Shown in pieces: positions 9,363 through 19,553 of a stretch of DNA of 64,000 nucleotides. The notes under the pieces are model-generated. The model made no database searches. It saw nothing but the letters and a program-made list of their open reading frames with translations, and was not told the DNA's origin. Position 1 is the stretch's first letter. Every line of letters begins with the position of its first letter. A program made the translations under genes and the position numbers. Source of the stretch: Edwardsiella hoshinae NBRC 105699 = ATCC 33379 (GTDB lineage Bacteria > Pseudomonadota > Gammaproteobacteria > Enterobacterales > Enterobacteriaceae); the NCBI RefSeq assembly GCF_000474215.1, contig NZ_BAUC01000010.1, positions 25,382 to 89,381 on the forward strand, read 5' to 3'.

Positions 9363-11000
9363 ATGGCGAGCTATTTTATTGGCGTAGATGTAGGAACCGG
9401 CAGCGCCCGCGCTGGTGTCTTTGACCTTAGCGGCCGTATGGTCGGCCAGGCGACACGCGAAATCGACCTCTACCGTCCCCAGGCCGACTTTGTCGAGCAG
9501 TCGTCGGACAACATCTGGCACGCAGTGTGTAACGCGGTGCGCGACGCGGTGAGCCAGGCCGATATCAACCCAATTCAAATCAAAGGAATGGGATTCGATG
9601 CCACCTGCTCGCTGGTGGTCCTCGATAAAGAGGGAAAGCCGCTAACCGTCAGTCCCTCCGGACGCAGCGAACAGAACATCATTGTCTGGATGGATCACCG
9701 AGCCATCGCGCAGGCAGAACGTATCAACACTACCCATCACCGGGTATTGGACTTCGTCGGCGGCAGCATCTCCCCCGAGATGCAGACTCCCAAGCTGTTG
9801 TGGCTGAAGCAGCATATGCCGACCACCTGGGCTAATGCCGGTTATTTCTTCGATTTGCCCGATTTTCTCACCTGGCGAGCTACTCAGGACGACACCCGTT
9901 CTCTGTGCTCCACGGTGTGTAAGTGGACCTACCTCGGCCATGAACAACGCTGGGATGACAGTTACTTCCGCGCCATCGGACTGGAGGATCTCTTGGCGCA
10001 CGATGCCGCCAAGATCGGCCGTGAGGTCAAAACCATGGGCGAGCCGCTAGGTTATGGCCTGACCGAGCGCGCCGCCCGTGAGATGGGGCTGATCCCCGGT
10101 ACCGCCATCAGTGTCTCGATCATCGACGCCCATGCCGGTACCCTCGGCACCCTGGGTGCCAGCGGTGTCAGCGGCGAACTGGCCGACTTCGACCGCCGCA
10201 TCGCCCTGATCGGCGGCACCTCCACCGGCCATATGGCTATGTCACCCACCGCCCGTTTTATCGCAGGGGTATGGGGGCCCTATTATTCGGCGATCCTGCC
10301 AGGCTACTGGCTGAACGAAGGGGGACAATCGGCCACCGGTGCCCTGATCGATCACATCATCCAGTCCCATCCCTGTTATCCTACCCTGCTTACCCAGGCC
10401 AAAGCCAACGGGCAAACCATCTATGAGTTGCTCAACACCCTGCTACGCAAGCTGGCGGGAGAGCCGGAAAACATCGCCCTACTGACGCGCGACATCCATG
10501 TTTTGCCCTACTTCCACGGCAACCGCTCGCCGCGCGCTAACCCAACACTGAGCGGGGTGATAAGCGGTCTGAAGCTATCGCGCACTCCGGAAGATCTGGC
10601 ATTGCAATACCTAGCGACCATCCAGGCGATCGCGCTGGGTACCCGCCACATCATCGAGACCATGAACCAGAGTGGTTACCGCATCGATACCATCATGGCC
10701 AGCGGCGGCGGCACCAAGAATCCGCTCTTCGTCCAGGAACACGCCAACGCCACTGGCTGTGCCATGCTACTGCCGGTCGAAGGCGAGGCGATGTTGCTGG
10801 GGGGCGCGATGATGGGGACGGTGGCGGCCGGCGTCTTCGATACCTTGCCAGAGGCGATGGGAGCCATGAGCCGTATCGGTAAAACCGTCACGCCGCAAGC
10901 TAACAGCATCAAGCAGTATTACGATCGTAAGTACCAGGTATTTCATGAAATGTATCAGGATCATATGAAATATCGTCAACTGATGCAGGGGGAAGAATGA
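9363..11000 (+). CDS. FGGY-family pentulose kinase (ribulokinase-like)
   Basis: 545-residue two-domain FGGY carbohydrate kinase. The N-terminal phosphate-binding loop is [15 protein letters not shown]. The central region has [22 protein letters not shown] and [13 protein letters not shown], and the second ATPase-fold domain has [24 protein letters not shown] and [17 protein letters not shown]. The long form with the GNRSP and GGTSTCH-like motifs is typical of D-ribulokinase/YpCarbK-type enzymes rather than xylulokinase. It is expected to phosphorylate the imported sugar. The start at 9363 follows GGGAG. It overlaps the SIS gene by four bases. Confidence 0.88.
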   Translation: MASYFIGVDVGTGSARAGVFDLSGRMVGQATREIDLYRPQADFVEQSSDNIWHAVCNAVRDAVSQADINPIQIKGMGFDATCSLVVLDKEGKPLTVSPSGRSEQNIIVWMDHRAIAQAERINTTHHRVLDFVGGSISPEMQTPKLLWLKQHMPTTWANAGYFFDLPDFLTWRATQDDTRSLCSTVCKWTYLGHEQRWDDSYFRAIGLEDLLAHDAAKIGREVKTMGEPLGYGLTERAAREMGLIPGTAISVSIIDAHAGTLGTLGASGVSGELADFDRRIALIGGTSTGHMAMSPTARFIAGVWGPYYSAILPGYWLNEGGQSATGALIDHIIQSHPCYPTLLTQAKANGQTIYELLNTLLRKLAGEPENIALLTRDIHVLPYFHGNRSPRANPTLSGVISGLKLSRTPEDLALQYLATIQAIALGTRHIIETMNQSGYRIDTIMASGGGTKNPLFVQEHANATGCAMLLPVEGEAMLLGGAMMGTVAAGVFDTLPEAMGAMSRIGKTVTPQANSIKQYYDRKYQVFHEMYQDHMKYRQLMQGEE

Positions 11001-11614
11001 ATGCCGAATGGTGCCAGGCGCAAGACGCCTGGCAGGTATACAGCGCTGAACTGGCGCAACTGGCGACGCGCCTGGATGCAACGCGCTGGCAGCAACTGCT
11101 GGATCGCCTCGATGGTTGCCGCGGCAAGATCGTGGTCAGCGGCGTCGGCACCTCAGGGATCGCCGCGCGCAAGGTCGCGCACATGCTGGCCTGTGTGGAA
11201 CGACCGGCCATCTATCTCAGCGCCACCGATGCCGCCCACGGCGACCTCGGTTTCCTGCGGGCGGAGGATCTGGTTATTCTAATCTCGCGAGGCGGCAACT
11301 CCGACGAACTGACGCGCCTGTTGCCCACCCTGCGGGCGAAGGGCGTGCCCCTGATCGCCGTGACTGAAAATCCCGACTCAGCCATCGCCCAGGCGGCACA
11401 GTTGACACTGGCCACCGGGGTTCAACGCGAGATCGATCCACTCAACATGCTGGCCACCACCTCGATCATCCTGGTGCTGGCCCTGTTCGATGCCGCCTGT
11501 GCCTGTCTAATGCAGCGTAGCGGCTACGATCGCCACACACTACTGGCAGTACATCCCGGCGGCGACGTCGGCCTCAATCTACGCCGCGCCAGCGCTCAGT
11601 CTAACGGCGCATAG
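10997..11614 (+). CDS. SIS-domain sugar-phosphate isomerase (KdsD/GutQ-like, no CBS domains)
   Basis: 205 residues forming a single SIS domain: [32 protein letters not shown] and [11 protein letters not shown] resemble the active region of arabinose-5-phosphate isomerases (KdsD, GutQ, KpsF). The two C-terminal CBS domains of those enzymes are absent. ATGA overlap with the kinase gene implies coupled translation. In this setting it probably isomerises the kinase product, such as a ketopentose phosphate. It ends 19 bases inside the 3' end of the convergent rsmJ gene. Confidence 0.82.
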   Translation: MNAEWCQAQDAWQVYSAELAQLATRLDATRWQQLLDRLDGCRGKIVVSGVGTSGIAARKVAHMLACVERPAIYLSATDAAHGDLGFLRAEDLVILISRGGNSDELTRLLPTLRAKGVPLIAVTENPDSAIAQAAQLTLATGVQREIDPLNMLATTSIILVLALFDAACACLMQRSGYDRHTLLAVHPGGDVGLNLRRASAQSNGA

Positions 11615-12345
11615 AGGTCGAAGCGGTGGCTCTTGGTGAGGGTCGCATTCGGGGTGGCGACACCGGCCAGCGGCGGCGCATAATCCGGGCGCTTCACCAC
11701 CACCCGCTTGGTCGCCAGTTGGCGCGCCGGCGCCAGTAGAGCGTCGGCGTCATCGTCCGCACCGACCAACGCTTGAAACACACGCATCTCTTTCTTCACC
11801 AACGCGCTCTTCTGGCGGTGGGGGAACATCGGATCGAGATAAACCACCTCGGGGCGCGGCGTTAATGTCACCAGCGCCTCGATGCTAGAGGCATGTAGCA
11901 GTGTCAAGCGCTCACGCAGCCAAGGGCCGATCTCCGCATCGGCATAGCCGCGCTGTAGGCCATCGTCCAACAACGCCGCGACCACTGGATGACGCTCCAA
12001 CATACGCACCCGACAACCCAGCGCGGCCAACACGAATGCGTCACGCCCCAGGCCAGCGGTGGCATCCACTACATCGGGCAAGTAATCACCCTTGATGCCG
12101 ACCGCCTTGGCTACTGCCTCGCCGCGCCCGCCGCCAAAACGACGGCGATGGGCCAGTGTCCCGCCGACAAAATCGACAAAAATCGCCCCCAGCTTCGGCT
12201 CATCCAGCTTACGCAGCTCCAGACGTTGCGGCGTCAACACCAACGCCAGTATGGCATCGGCGTCATGGCGTAGCCCCCAGCGCCGCGCCAGCGTGACCAG
12301 CGCCGCGACATCGGTGCCCTGCTCGGCCAGCAACTGAACCGACAT
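11596..12345 (-). CDS. rsmJ: 16S rRNA (guanine-1516-N2)-methyltransferase
   Basis: 249 residues. RsmJ methylates G1516 of 16S rRNA with S-adenosylmethionine. The SAM-binding motif is [19 protein letters not shown], the catalytic-type motif is [20 protein letters not shown], and it ends [11 protein letters not shown]. The ATG shares a base with the prlC stop, the same order as E. coli prlC-rsmJ. Its 3' end overlaps that of the SIS gene. Confidence 0.95.
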   Translation of the reverse strand: MSVQLLAEQGTDVAALVTLARRWGLRHDADAILALVLTPQRLELRKLDEPKLGAIFVDFVGGTLAHRRRFGGGRGEAVAKAVGIKGDYLPDVVDATAGLGRDAFVLAALGCRVRMLERHPVVAALLDDGLQRGYADAEIGPWLRERLTLLHASSIEALVTLTPRPEVVYLDPMFPHRQKSALVKKEMRVFQALVGADDDADALLAPARQLATKRVVVKRPDYAPPLAGVATPNATLTKSHRFDLYAPLD

Positions 12346-14387
12346 CAGCCTTTGATCCCGTAGTGACGCAGCATGGCATCGATCTGCGGTTCACGGCCAC
12401 GGAAAGCCTTGAACAGCGCCATCGGCTCGTCAGCCCCCCCTTGGGACAAGACGTTATCCAAGAAGGCCCGCCCAGTATCGACGTTAAAGATGCCCTCTTC
12501 TTCGAAGCGAGAGAAGGCGTCGGCCGACAGCAACTCAGCCCACAGGTAGCTATAATAACCCGCCGCATAACCGCCAGCGAAGATGTGGCTGAAGGCGTGA
12601 GGGAAACGGCCCCATTCCGGCGACGGAACCACCGCCACCAACGCCTTGACTTGACGCAAGGTTTCCATAATCTGAGCGCCCTGGGCCGGATCGAATTCGC
12701 TATGCAGGCGGAAGTCAAACAGACCGAACTCCAACTGACGCAGGATAAACAGCGCCGACTGATAATTCTTGGCAGCCAACATCCGCTCCAGCATCGCCTG
12801 CGGCAACGGCTCGCCACTCTGGTAGTGACCCGAGATGAAGGCCAGCGCCTCCGGCTCCCAGCACCAGTTCTCCATGAACTGACTCGGCAGTTCGACCGCA
12901 TCCCACGGCACGCCGTTGATGCCGGAGACGCCCGGGGTTTCGATACGCGTCAGCATGTGGTGCAGACCGTGGCCGAACTCGTGGAACAGCGTGGTGACTT
13001 CGTTATGGGTAAACAGCGCCGGCTGATCGCCCAACGGACGGTTAAAGTTGCAGGTCAGGTAGGCCACCGGCTTCTGCAACGTACCGTCGGCGCGACGCAT
13101 ACGTCCAGCGCAATCATCCATCCAGGCGCCGCCCCGTTTATGCTCGCGTGCATACAGATCCAGGTAGAAGCTGCCACACAACTCACCATCGCGATCATAC
13201 AGCTCGAAGAAACGCACCTCCGGGTGCCAAACGTCGACGTCGTGGCGCTCCTTGGCGCTGATGCCGTAAATACGCCGCACCACCTCGAACAGGCCGTTCA
13301 GCACCGTTGGCTCGGGGAAGTAGGGGCGCAGCTCTTCATCGCTGATGGCGTAGAGGTGCTGTTTCTGCTTCTCGCTGTAGTAGGTGATGTCCCAAGGCGC
13401 CAACGCATCGACGCCATAGTTCTCTTGGGCGAAGGCGCGCAACTGCTCCAGCTCCGCAACACCCTGATCATGAGCGCGCTGGGCGAGATCGTTGAGGAAG
13501 CTCAATACCTGCTGCGGGTTCTCCGCCATCTTGGTGGCCAAGGACTTATCGGCATAACTGGCGAAACCCAGCAATTGTGCCAGTTCGTGGCGCAGCGCCA
13601 ATGTCTCCGCCATGATCGCACTGTTGTCCCACTGGCCGGCGTTCGGTCCCTGATCGGAGGCCCGCGTCGTGAAAGCTTGATACATCTCATGACGCAATTC
13701 ACGGTTGTCGGCATAGGTCATCACTGGCAGATAGCTCGGCATATCCAACGTCAACAGCCAGCCCTGTTGGCCGCGCGCCGCCGCCAGCTCATGTGCTGCC
13801 GCCAAGGCACTCTCTGGTAGACCGGCCAGCTCGCTCTGCTCCGTGATTAGCTTGCTCCAGCCCATGGTGGCGTCCAGCACGTTATTGCTGAAGGCCGATC
13901 CCAGCTCGGACAGACGCATCACGATTTCGCCATAACGCTTCTGCGCCGCTGGCGGCAACCCGATGCCGGACAGTTCGAAGTCGCGCAACGCGTTGTCGAC
14001 CGCTCGCTTCTGCGCCTTATCCAGCGCGGCATAACCCTCACCCGCCTTCAATTGGCGGTAGGCGTGATACAACCCCTGATGCTGGCCGACCCAGGTGCCA
14101 TACTCCGACAACAGCGGCAGACACTGCTCATAGGCCGCACGCAGTTCCGGGCTATTCTGCACCGCATTGAGGTGACTCACCGGCGAAAAAATCCGGCTGA
14201 GGCGATCATCGGCTTCCGCCAACGGTTGCACCAGGTTATCCCAGGTAAAGGGGCCAGGTTGCGCCACGACGCGCTCCACCACGGCGCGGCAGTCGGCCAG
14301 CGCGGCACTCACTGCCGGCACCACATCCTGCGGCGTGATGCGGGAAAAAGGCGGGAGTACAAAGGGGGTCAGCAAAGGATTGGTCAT
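12345..14387 (-). CDS. prlC: Oligopeptidase A (M3 zinc metallopeptidase)
   Basis: 680-residue cytoplasmic thimet-type oligopeptidase that degrades peptides, including cleaved signal peptides. The zinc motif HEFGH is in [14 protein letters not shown], with the downstream ligand in the [14 protein letters not shown] region. It is close to E. coli PrlC from MTNPLLTPF to the terminal HYGIKG. I chose ATG at 14387 by that match; an upstream ATG at 14558 would add 57 residues with no counterpart. It forms an operon with rsmJ. Confidence 0.96.
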   Translation of the reverse strand: MTNPLLTPFVLPPFSRITPQDVVPAVSAALADCRAVVERVVAQPGPFTWDNLVQPLAEADDRLSRIFSPVSHLNAVQNSPELRAAYEQCLPLLSEYGTWVGQHQGLYHAYRQLKAGEGYAALDKAQKRAVDNALRDFELSGIGLPPAAQKRYGEIVMRLSELGSAFSNNVLDATMGWSKLITEQSELAGLPESALAAAHELAAARGQQGWLLTLDMPSYLPVMTYADNRELRHEMYQAFTTRASDQGPNAGQWDNSAIMAETLALRHELAQLLGFASYADKSLATKMAENPQQVLSFLNDLAQRAHDQGVAELEQLRAFAQENYGVDALAPWDITYYSEKQKQHLYAISDEELRPYFPEPTVLNGLFEVVRRIYGISAKERHDVDVWHPEVRFFELYDRDGELCGSFYLDLYAREHKRGGAWMDDCAGRMRRADGTLQKPVAYLTCNFNRPLGDQPALFTHNEVTTLFHEFGHGLHHMLTRIETPGVSGINGVPWDAVELPSQFMENWCWEPEALAFISGHYQSGEPLPQAMLERMLAAKNYQSALFILRQLEFGLFDFRLHSEFDPAQGAQIMETLRQVKALVAVVPSPEWGRFPHAFSHIFAGGYAAGYYSYLWAELLSADAFSRFEEEGIFNVDTGRAFLDNVLSQGGADEPMALFKAFRGREPQIDAMLRHYGIKG

Positions 14388-14588
14388 CTGCACATGTCCT
14401 ATGGTCGACGGGGCTGACGCGGCAGCCCCGGAATTCGGGTTATCCGCTGCCTGACGCCACGGATAAAAAAGAAGTAATGTGCTTAAGATGGCGACGCAGA
14501 CACAGAAAATCAATCTCTGCGCATTAAATAAGAGCGGGGGCATCACGCTAAGCGGCATCGCTTCCCCGCCCCATCAGGAGGGGAGCAT

Positions 14589-15058
14589 CTAGGCCAAGCG
14601 CGCCCCATAGCGACGGATATGGTCGGCCAATGCCGCCAGCCGTTCATCATCGGCCCGTTGCGCATCGTGCGACGAGAGGTCGCCGTCATCGCGGGTAACG
14701 ACACGCTCGCTACGCGACTCGATGGGGCGCCATTCGGCTATGTTGGCCGTGCCATGCATCGGAAACAGCTTGCTATGCACGTGATCGCCTCCGAAACCCT
14801 CAAAAAATATTGCGCAACGCCCTACATCGTCGAAGGCGCTATCGAGCAGAGGTGCCACCTGCTTGGTGGCCAGGATCAGGCGCGCCAGTACCTCGTCGGG
14901 CAAGTCGAAAGCATAGCTGGGATAATGACGCTGGGGGATCACCACACTGAACCCCTCGGTATTCGGATAGATAGAAAGGCCACCAGGTGTCGGTCATCTT
15001 CCCAGATTCGATGACACGGCGCCTCACCCCGTGCGATTTGGCAAAAGATACAACTCAT
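14589..15058 (-). pseudogene. HIT-family hydrolase, frameshifted in a CTAT repeat
   Basis: A strong ribosome site (GGGAGG) precedes ATG at 15058, which begins MSCIFCQIARGEAPCHRIW. This frame runs through EDDRHLVAFLSI and then leaves the family pattern. A different frame resumes with YPNTEGFSVVIPQRHYPSYAF and continues to the HIT histidine triad region (DHVHSKLFPMHG) and the stop at 14589. The break falls at (CTAT)2 on the coding strand (14967-14974). A third CTAT would restore FLSIYPNTEGF exactly. HIT proteins are small nucleotide hydrolases or transferases. The gene is either a recent pseudogene or reversibly off by repeat slippage. Confidence 0.88.
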
Positions 15059-15218
15059 TTTCGTGCCTCCCGCCGCGACCGCATGTTGGGTTTATCACGC
15101 CTCCAGGCAGAAATAGGGTATACTTTCTGCAATAGCGCACCGCCCCGGCGTCGGCTAACACCGGCGACGTCAGCCTGGTTCTTTTTTAACCCGTCGACTC
15201 ATCAGAAGCAATCACCCT

Positions 15219-16061
15219 ATGTTAAGTTACCGTCACAGTTTTCATGCTGGCAACCACGCCGACGTTCTCAAACACACCGTCCAGAGCCTAATCATCACGG
15301 CGCTCAAGGAGAAAGAGAAGCCGTTCTTGTATCTCGATACTCACGCTGGTGCCGGGCGTTACTTGCTCAGCGGCGAGCATGCCGAGAAGACCGGCGAGTA
15401 CTTGGAGGGTATCGCCCGCCTGTGGCAACATGATGACCTGCCGGCGGAGCTGGAGCCCTATATGACGGCGGTACATCACTTCAACCGTAGCGGTCAGTTA
15501 CGTTACTACCCCGGCTCGCCGCTGATCGCCCGCCAGTTGTTGCGCGAACAGGATCGGCTGCACCTGAGCGAGTTGCATCCCAGCGACTTTCCGCTGCTGC
15601 GCGCCGAGTTCCAGAAGGATGAACGCGCCCGCGTGGTACGCGAAAACGGCTACCAGCAGTTGAAATCCCAACTGCCGCCGTTGTCACGACGTGGCTTGAT
15701 CCTGATCGATCCGCCCTATGAGCTGAAGAGCGACTATCAGGAGGTCGTAACAGGGATCCAAGAAGGCTATAAGCGCTTTGCAACCGGCACTTACGCCCTG
15801 TGGTATCCGGTGGTACTACGCCAAAACATCAAACGTCTGGTACACGCCCTAGAGGAGACGGGTATCCGCCGTATTCTCCAGATCGAGTTAGCGGTACGCC
15901 CGGACAGCGATCAACGTGGCATGACCGCCTCTGGCATGATCGTCATCAATCCGCCATGGAAACTGGAGAGCCAAATGCGTGCCGTTCTGCCCTGGTTACA
16001 CCAGGTATTAGTGCCAGAGGGAACCGGTCATACCAGCGTCAACTGGATCGTCCCGGAATAA
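15219..16061 (+). CDS. rlmJ: 23S rRNA (adenine-2030-N6)-methyltransferase
   Basis: 280 residues. RlmJ methylates A2030 of 23S rRNA. It matches E. coli RlmJ from MLSYRHSFHAGNHADVLKH through THAGAGRY (SAM site) and the catalytic N6-adenine motif DPPYELKSDY to VNWIVPE. In E. coli it also sits between prlC and gor, and that order is kept here. The 160 bases upstream separate it from the divergent HIT gene. Confidence 0.96.
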   Translation: MLSYRHSFHAGNHADVLKHTVQSLIITALKEKEKPFLYLDTHAGAGRYLLSGEHAEKTGEYLEGIARLWQHDDLPAELEPYMTAVHHFNRSGQLRYYPGSPLIARQLLREQDRLHLSELHPSDFPLLRAEFQKDERARVVRENGYQQLKSQLPPLSRRGLILIDPPYELKSDYQEVVTGIQEGYKRFATGTYALWYPVVLRQNIKRLVHALEETGIRRILQIELAVRPDSDQRGMTASGMIVINPPWKLESQMRAVLPWLHQVLVPEGTGHTSVNWIVPE

Positions 16062-16251
16062 CGGCGGCGCGTAACGTAGCGCACTGCCCCTATCCTCAGT
16101 ACGGAATTTGTGCCTTGTCGACGGCAAGATTTTGCCGTCGCCCCGTCCCAGGCGTTACACTTCTCCACGAGCTTGCCATTCATCGCCCGCCCTCGGCGGC
16201 AGGACATGGCGAGGATGCAATCCGATTCGTTGATAACGCAGGGACATCCCG

Positions 16252-17604
16252 ATGACTAAACATTATGACTATCTCGCCATTGGCGGCGGCAGCGGCGGCA
16301 TCGCCTCCATCAATCGGGCAGCGATGTATGGCCGCAAGTGTGCGTTGATCGAAGCCAAAGCGCTCGGCGGCACCTGTGTCAATGTGGGCTGTGTGCCGAA
16401 GAAAGTAATGTGGCATGCCGCGCAGATTGCCGAGGCCATCAAGTTGTATGGGCCGGACTATGGCTTGGACGCCACGCTGAACCGCTTCGATTGGCAGCGT
16501 CTGATCGATAGCCGCAGCGCCTATATCGATCGTATTCATCAGTCCTATCAGCGCGGATTGAACAATAACAAGGTCGACGTCATTCAGGGATTCGCTACGT
16601 TCGTTGACGCTCACACCGTTGAGGTCAATGGTGAGCGCATCAGCGCCGACCATATTCTCATCGCCACCGGTGGACGTCCTCTGCGCCCGGCAATCCCAGG
16701 CGCGGAATATGGCATCGATTCGGATGGCTTCTTCGCCCTTGAGGCCCTACCGCCGCGCGTCGCCATCGTCGGTGCCGGCTATATCGCCGTCGAGATCGCC
16801 GGGGTGCTCAACGCCTTAGGGAGCGAGACCCATCTGTTCGTGCGCAAACACGCTCCGTTGCGCAGTTTCGACAGCATGATCGTCGATACCCTAGTCGAAG
16901 TAATGAACAATGAAGGGCCGCAACTGCACACCCACAGCGTGCCGCAGTCCGTGGTGAAGAATGCCGATGGTAGCCTGACGCTGACGCTGGAGAACGGCCA
17001 ACGCCAGACCGTCGACTGCCTGATCTGGGCCGTTGGCCGTGAACCGAATACCGACCGCCTCAACCTGGCGGCGGCCGGCGTAGCATGTGATGCGCGCGGT
17101 TATATCCCGGTAGACAAGTTCCAGAATACCAATGTCCCCGGCATCTATGCCGTCGGCGATAATACCGGAGCCGTCGAACTGACGCCGGTCGCCGTTGCCG
17201 CCGGGCGACGTCTCTCCGAGCGCCTATTCAACAACAAGCCGCAAGAGCATCTGGATTACAGCAACATTCCGACTGTGGTCTTCAGCCATCCCCCGATCGG
17301 CACCGTTGGCCTCACCGAAGCGCAGGCGCGCGCGCAATTCGGCGATGATCAAGTCAAGGTCTACACCTCCTCCTTCACCGCTATGTATACCGCCGTCACC
17401 CAGCATCGTCAGCCGTGTCGTATGAAGCTGGTCTGCCAAGGGGCGGAAGAAAAGATTGTGGGTATCCACGGCATCGGCTTCGGTATGGATGAGATGTTGC
17501 AGGGCTTCGCCGTCGCAGTGAAGATGGGCGCCAGCAAGCGTGACTTCGACAATACTGTCGCCATCCATCCGACGGCGGCGGAAGAGTTTGTCACCATGCG
17601 TTAA
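16252..17604 (+). CDS. gor: Glutathione reductase (NADPH)
   Basis: 450-residue FAD flavoenzyme that reduces glutathione disulfide with NADPH. The FAD-binding start is [14 protein letters not shown], and the redox disulfide cysteines are in [13 protein letters not shown]. The NADPH site is [14 protein letters not shown], followed by the FAD motif IYAVGDNTG and the C-terminal catalytic HPTAAEE. Full length and closely similar to E. coli Gor. It follows rlmJ as in E. coli. Confidence 0.97.
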   Translation: MTKHYDYLAIGGGSGGIASINRAAMYGRKCALIEAKALGGTCVNVGCVPKKVMWHAAQIAEAIKLYGPDYGLDATLNRFDWQRLIDSRSAYIDRIHQSYQRGLNNNKVDVIQGFATFVDAHTVEVNGERISADHILIATGGRPLRPAIPGAEYGIDSDGFFALEALPPRVAIVGAGYIAVEIAGVLNALGSETHLFVRKHAPLRSFDSMIVDTLVEVMNNEGPQLHTHSVPQSVVKNADGSLTLTLENGQRQTVDCLIWAVGREPNTDRLNLAAAGVACDARGYIPVDKFQNTNVPGIYAVGDNTGAVELTPVAVAAGRRLSERLFNNKPQEHLDYSNIPTVVFSHPPIGTVGLTEAQARAQFGDDQVKVYTSSFTAMYTAVTQHRQPCRMKLVCQGAEEKIVGIHGIGFGMDEMLQGFAVAVKMGASKRDFDNTVAIHPTAAEEFVTMR

Positions 17605-17647
17605 GCGACGCACTCAGGCTGGCATTACGTGCCGGTCTCGAGAGAAT

Positions 17648-17687
17648 GCCACACGCCCTGCCCGCTACCGGCGGCAGGGCGTGTGGC
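17648..17687. terminator. 15-bp perfect hairpin between gor and the chemoreceptor
   Basis: GCCACACGCCCTGCC and its exact complement GGCAGGGCGTGTGGC flank a 10-base loop in the convergent gap. There is no T-tract. It is probably a bidirectional terminator or mRNA 3' end stabiliser. Confidence 0.55.
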
Positions 17688-17689
17688 CA

Positions 17690-19261
17690 TCAGGCACGCG
17701 GATGCGCCGTCGGTAGGGTAAACACCGCAACGGCCTGCGCCAACCTCGCCGCCTGCTCCTCCAACGAGGCGGCTGCACCGGCCGACTGCTGGACCAAGGC
17801 CGCGTTTTGTTGCGTAACCAGCTCCATCTCACTCACCGCTTGGCTAACCTGGGAAATCCCGAGACTCTGCTCATCGGACGCCGCCGCGATCTCGGTCATA
17901 ATACCGTTAACCCGTTGCGCCGCCTCGACCACCGACTGCATGGTCGCACCGGCTTGAGCCACCTGGCGCGAGCCGGTATCGATACGCTGTACCGAATCCT
18001 CGATCAGTGTCCGGATCTCCCGTGCCGCCTGGGCGCTACGTTGCGCCAAATTGCGTACCTCTCCGGCCACCACGGCGAAGCCACGCCCCTGCTCCCCAGC
18101 CCGCGCCGCCTCGACGGCGGCATTTAACGCCAAGATATTAGTTTGGAAAGAGATCGAATCGATGACGCCAGTGATGTTCGCTATCTGACGCGAACTGCCA
18201 GCGATATCGTGCATCGTCGTCACCACCCGTGAAACCTCGCTGCCACCTTGGTTAGCCGTCTCCGAGGCGTTGTTCGCTAGCTGGCTGGCCTGACGCGCAT
18301 TGTCAGCATTCTGGCGCACCGTAGCCGTCAATTGCTCCATACTCGCGGCCGTTTCTTCCAATGACGCCGCCTGCTGTTCGGTACGCGTAGACAGATCGGC
18401 GTTGCCCGAGGTGATCTCACCACTCCCCAGTAGCAGAGCCTCCACCCCTTCGCGAACCTGGCTGACAATCGCGATCAATGCTTGCTGCATGCTATTGACA
18501 CTATTCGCCAACTGTCCCAATTCATTGCTTCCTCCCTCCAGACGCACGGAGAGATCGCCCGCGCTCAGACGACGCAGATGCGCGTGTAACTGGGCCAACG
18601 GCTGGAGCAGAATACCTCGGGCCGCCACCGCAGTGCTGCCGATCAGCGCCAGTACCGCCAGCGCGATGGCCGCCAACATCCAGCACATCCGCTCGAAACT
18701 ACGCTGGTTTTCATCGATTCCCCGTTGCAATAGCACCCGATTCTGCTCCCGCCATTGCGCGTAGCTCTGCGCCAAGGCATCCTGCGCCGCCTGCGTCTCT
18801 AGGTTGCCATAGGCCGGATAATCGCCGGCGCGCAGATAACGCGAAGAGTCACGCAACAGGGTGTAGAGCGTACGGAAACGCTGCTCAACCGCTGTCGCCA
18901 GTGCCTCATCCTGTCCCGGCAGACGCGGCGCGGCACGATAATGGTCAAAATAGCGTGCGGCCTTATCCAACGAGGCATCGGCGGCATCCAGCAGTGGCCC
19001 GATCTCGGCCTGTACTACCCCGCCGTGTTGCTGCTTCAAATAGCGGATCGCGACGCGATTGATGGTCACCCGCGTCATCACCAGCGTCTGCCAGCCATCA
19101 GCCAGTTGCTCCTGTTGGTCGCTCAGCGCCCGTGACTGAGAAAAATTGTCGCGGTCTTGAGTAATTGCCGAATAAAACAACCCGCCCGAAACCCCCTGTA
19201 ACAAGGTGAATACCGCCAATAAAACGATGAGTCCTGTGATCACTCTAATGTTTTTAATCAT
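17690..19261 (-). CDS. Methyl-accepting chemotaxis protein
   Basis: 523-residue transmembrane chemoreceptor of Tar/Tsr type. TM1 is at about residues 7-29, a four-helix periplasmic ligand domain of about 160 residues follows, TM2 is near 192-212, then HAMP and the long signalling coiled coil. The hairpin tip DSISFQTNILALNAAVEAAR and the flanking methylation helices (TEQQAASLEETAASMEQL) are canonical. It ends in TLPTAHPRA with no NWETF-like pentapeptide, so it lacks the tether for CheR and CheB used by high-abundance receptors. The ligand is unknown. A FliA-type promoter lies upstream. Confidence 0.93.
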   Translation of the reverse strand: MIKNIRVITGLIVLLAVFTLLQGVSGGLFYSAITQDRDNFSQSRALSDQQEQLADGWQTLVMTRVTINRVAIRYLKQQHGGVVQAEIGPLLDAADASLDKAARYFDHYRAAPRLPGQDEALATAVEQRFRTLYTLLRDSSRYLRAGDYPAYGNLETQAAQDALAQSYAQWREQNRVLLQRGIDENQRSFERMCWMLAAIALAVLALIGSTAVAARGILLQPLAQLHAHLRRLSAGDLSVRLEGGSNELGQLANSVNSMQQALIAIVSQVREGVEALLLGSGEITSGNADLSTRTEQQAASLEETAASMEQLTATVRQNADNARQASQLANNASETANQGGSEVSRVVTTMHDIAGSSRQIANITGVIDSISFQTNILALNAAVEAARAGEQGRGFAVVAGEVRNLAQRSAQAAREIRTLIEDSVQRIDTGSRQVAQAGATMQSVVEAAQRVNGIMTEIAAASDEQSLGISQVSQAVSEMELVTQQNAALVQQSAGAAASLEEQAARLAQAVAVFTLPTAHPRA

Positions 19262-19305
19262 GCCAATATCCTGAATCCCTTTGATAGTGTGGAGCTACCC
19301 AGGGG

Positions 19306-19332
19306 ATATCGGCATCAACGGGGATAAATTCA
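19306..19332 (-). promoter_or_regulatory. Sigma-28 (FliA) promoter of the chemoreceptor
   Basis: Read on the minus strand: TGAATTTA, 11-base spacer, GCCGATAT (consensus TAAAGTTT-N11-GCCGATAA; seven of eight in the -10 and five of eight in the -35). It lies about 45 bases before the start codon. Confidence 0.75.
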
Positions 19333-19394
19333 CGACGCCTATCACAAAACAGACTTATTAATTTATCTTTTTATGCAAGTGCGGCGCAGCGGCG

Positions 19395-19430
19395 AAAAAA
19401 AACCAATAAAAACCAATAAAAACCAATATA
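19395..19430. repeat. Phased 10-bp A-tract repeat
   Basis: AACCAATAAA is repeated almost three times in tandem (19401-19428), preceded by an A-run. The A-tracts recur every 10 bases, one helical turn, a pattern that bends DNA. It lies in the 292-base gap upstream of the chemoreceptor, beyond its FliA promoter; I see no gene in that gap. Confidence 0.6.
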
Positions 19431-19553
19431 ACTGCCGACAAAATTATACTTCATGCATGTTCTTTAACAAGAAAATCAAATAATTATGCTGAAAATATTG
19501 AATTTTATCCATTAAAACAATTTTGTGACTAACAGCACAGAATAGTAGCCTCG

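Noticed and set aside
12363..13820. 485-codon open frame opposite prlC
   Set aside because: Antisense shadow of a full-length, well-conserved peptidase gene; low-complexity His/Gln/Arg-rich translation typical of a shadow.
14388..14558. 57-residue N-terminal extension of PrlC
   Set aside because: The extension has no counterpart in the family and MTNPLLTPF at 14387 matches the known start.
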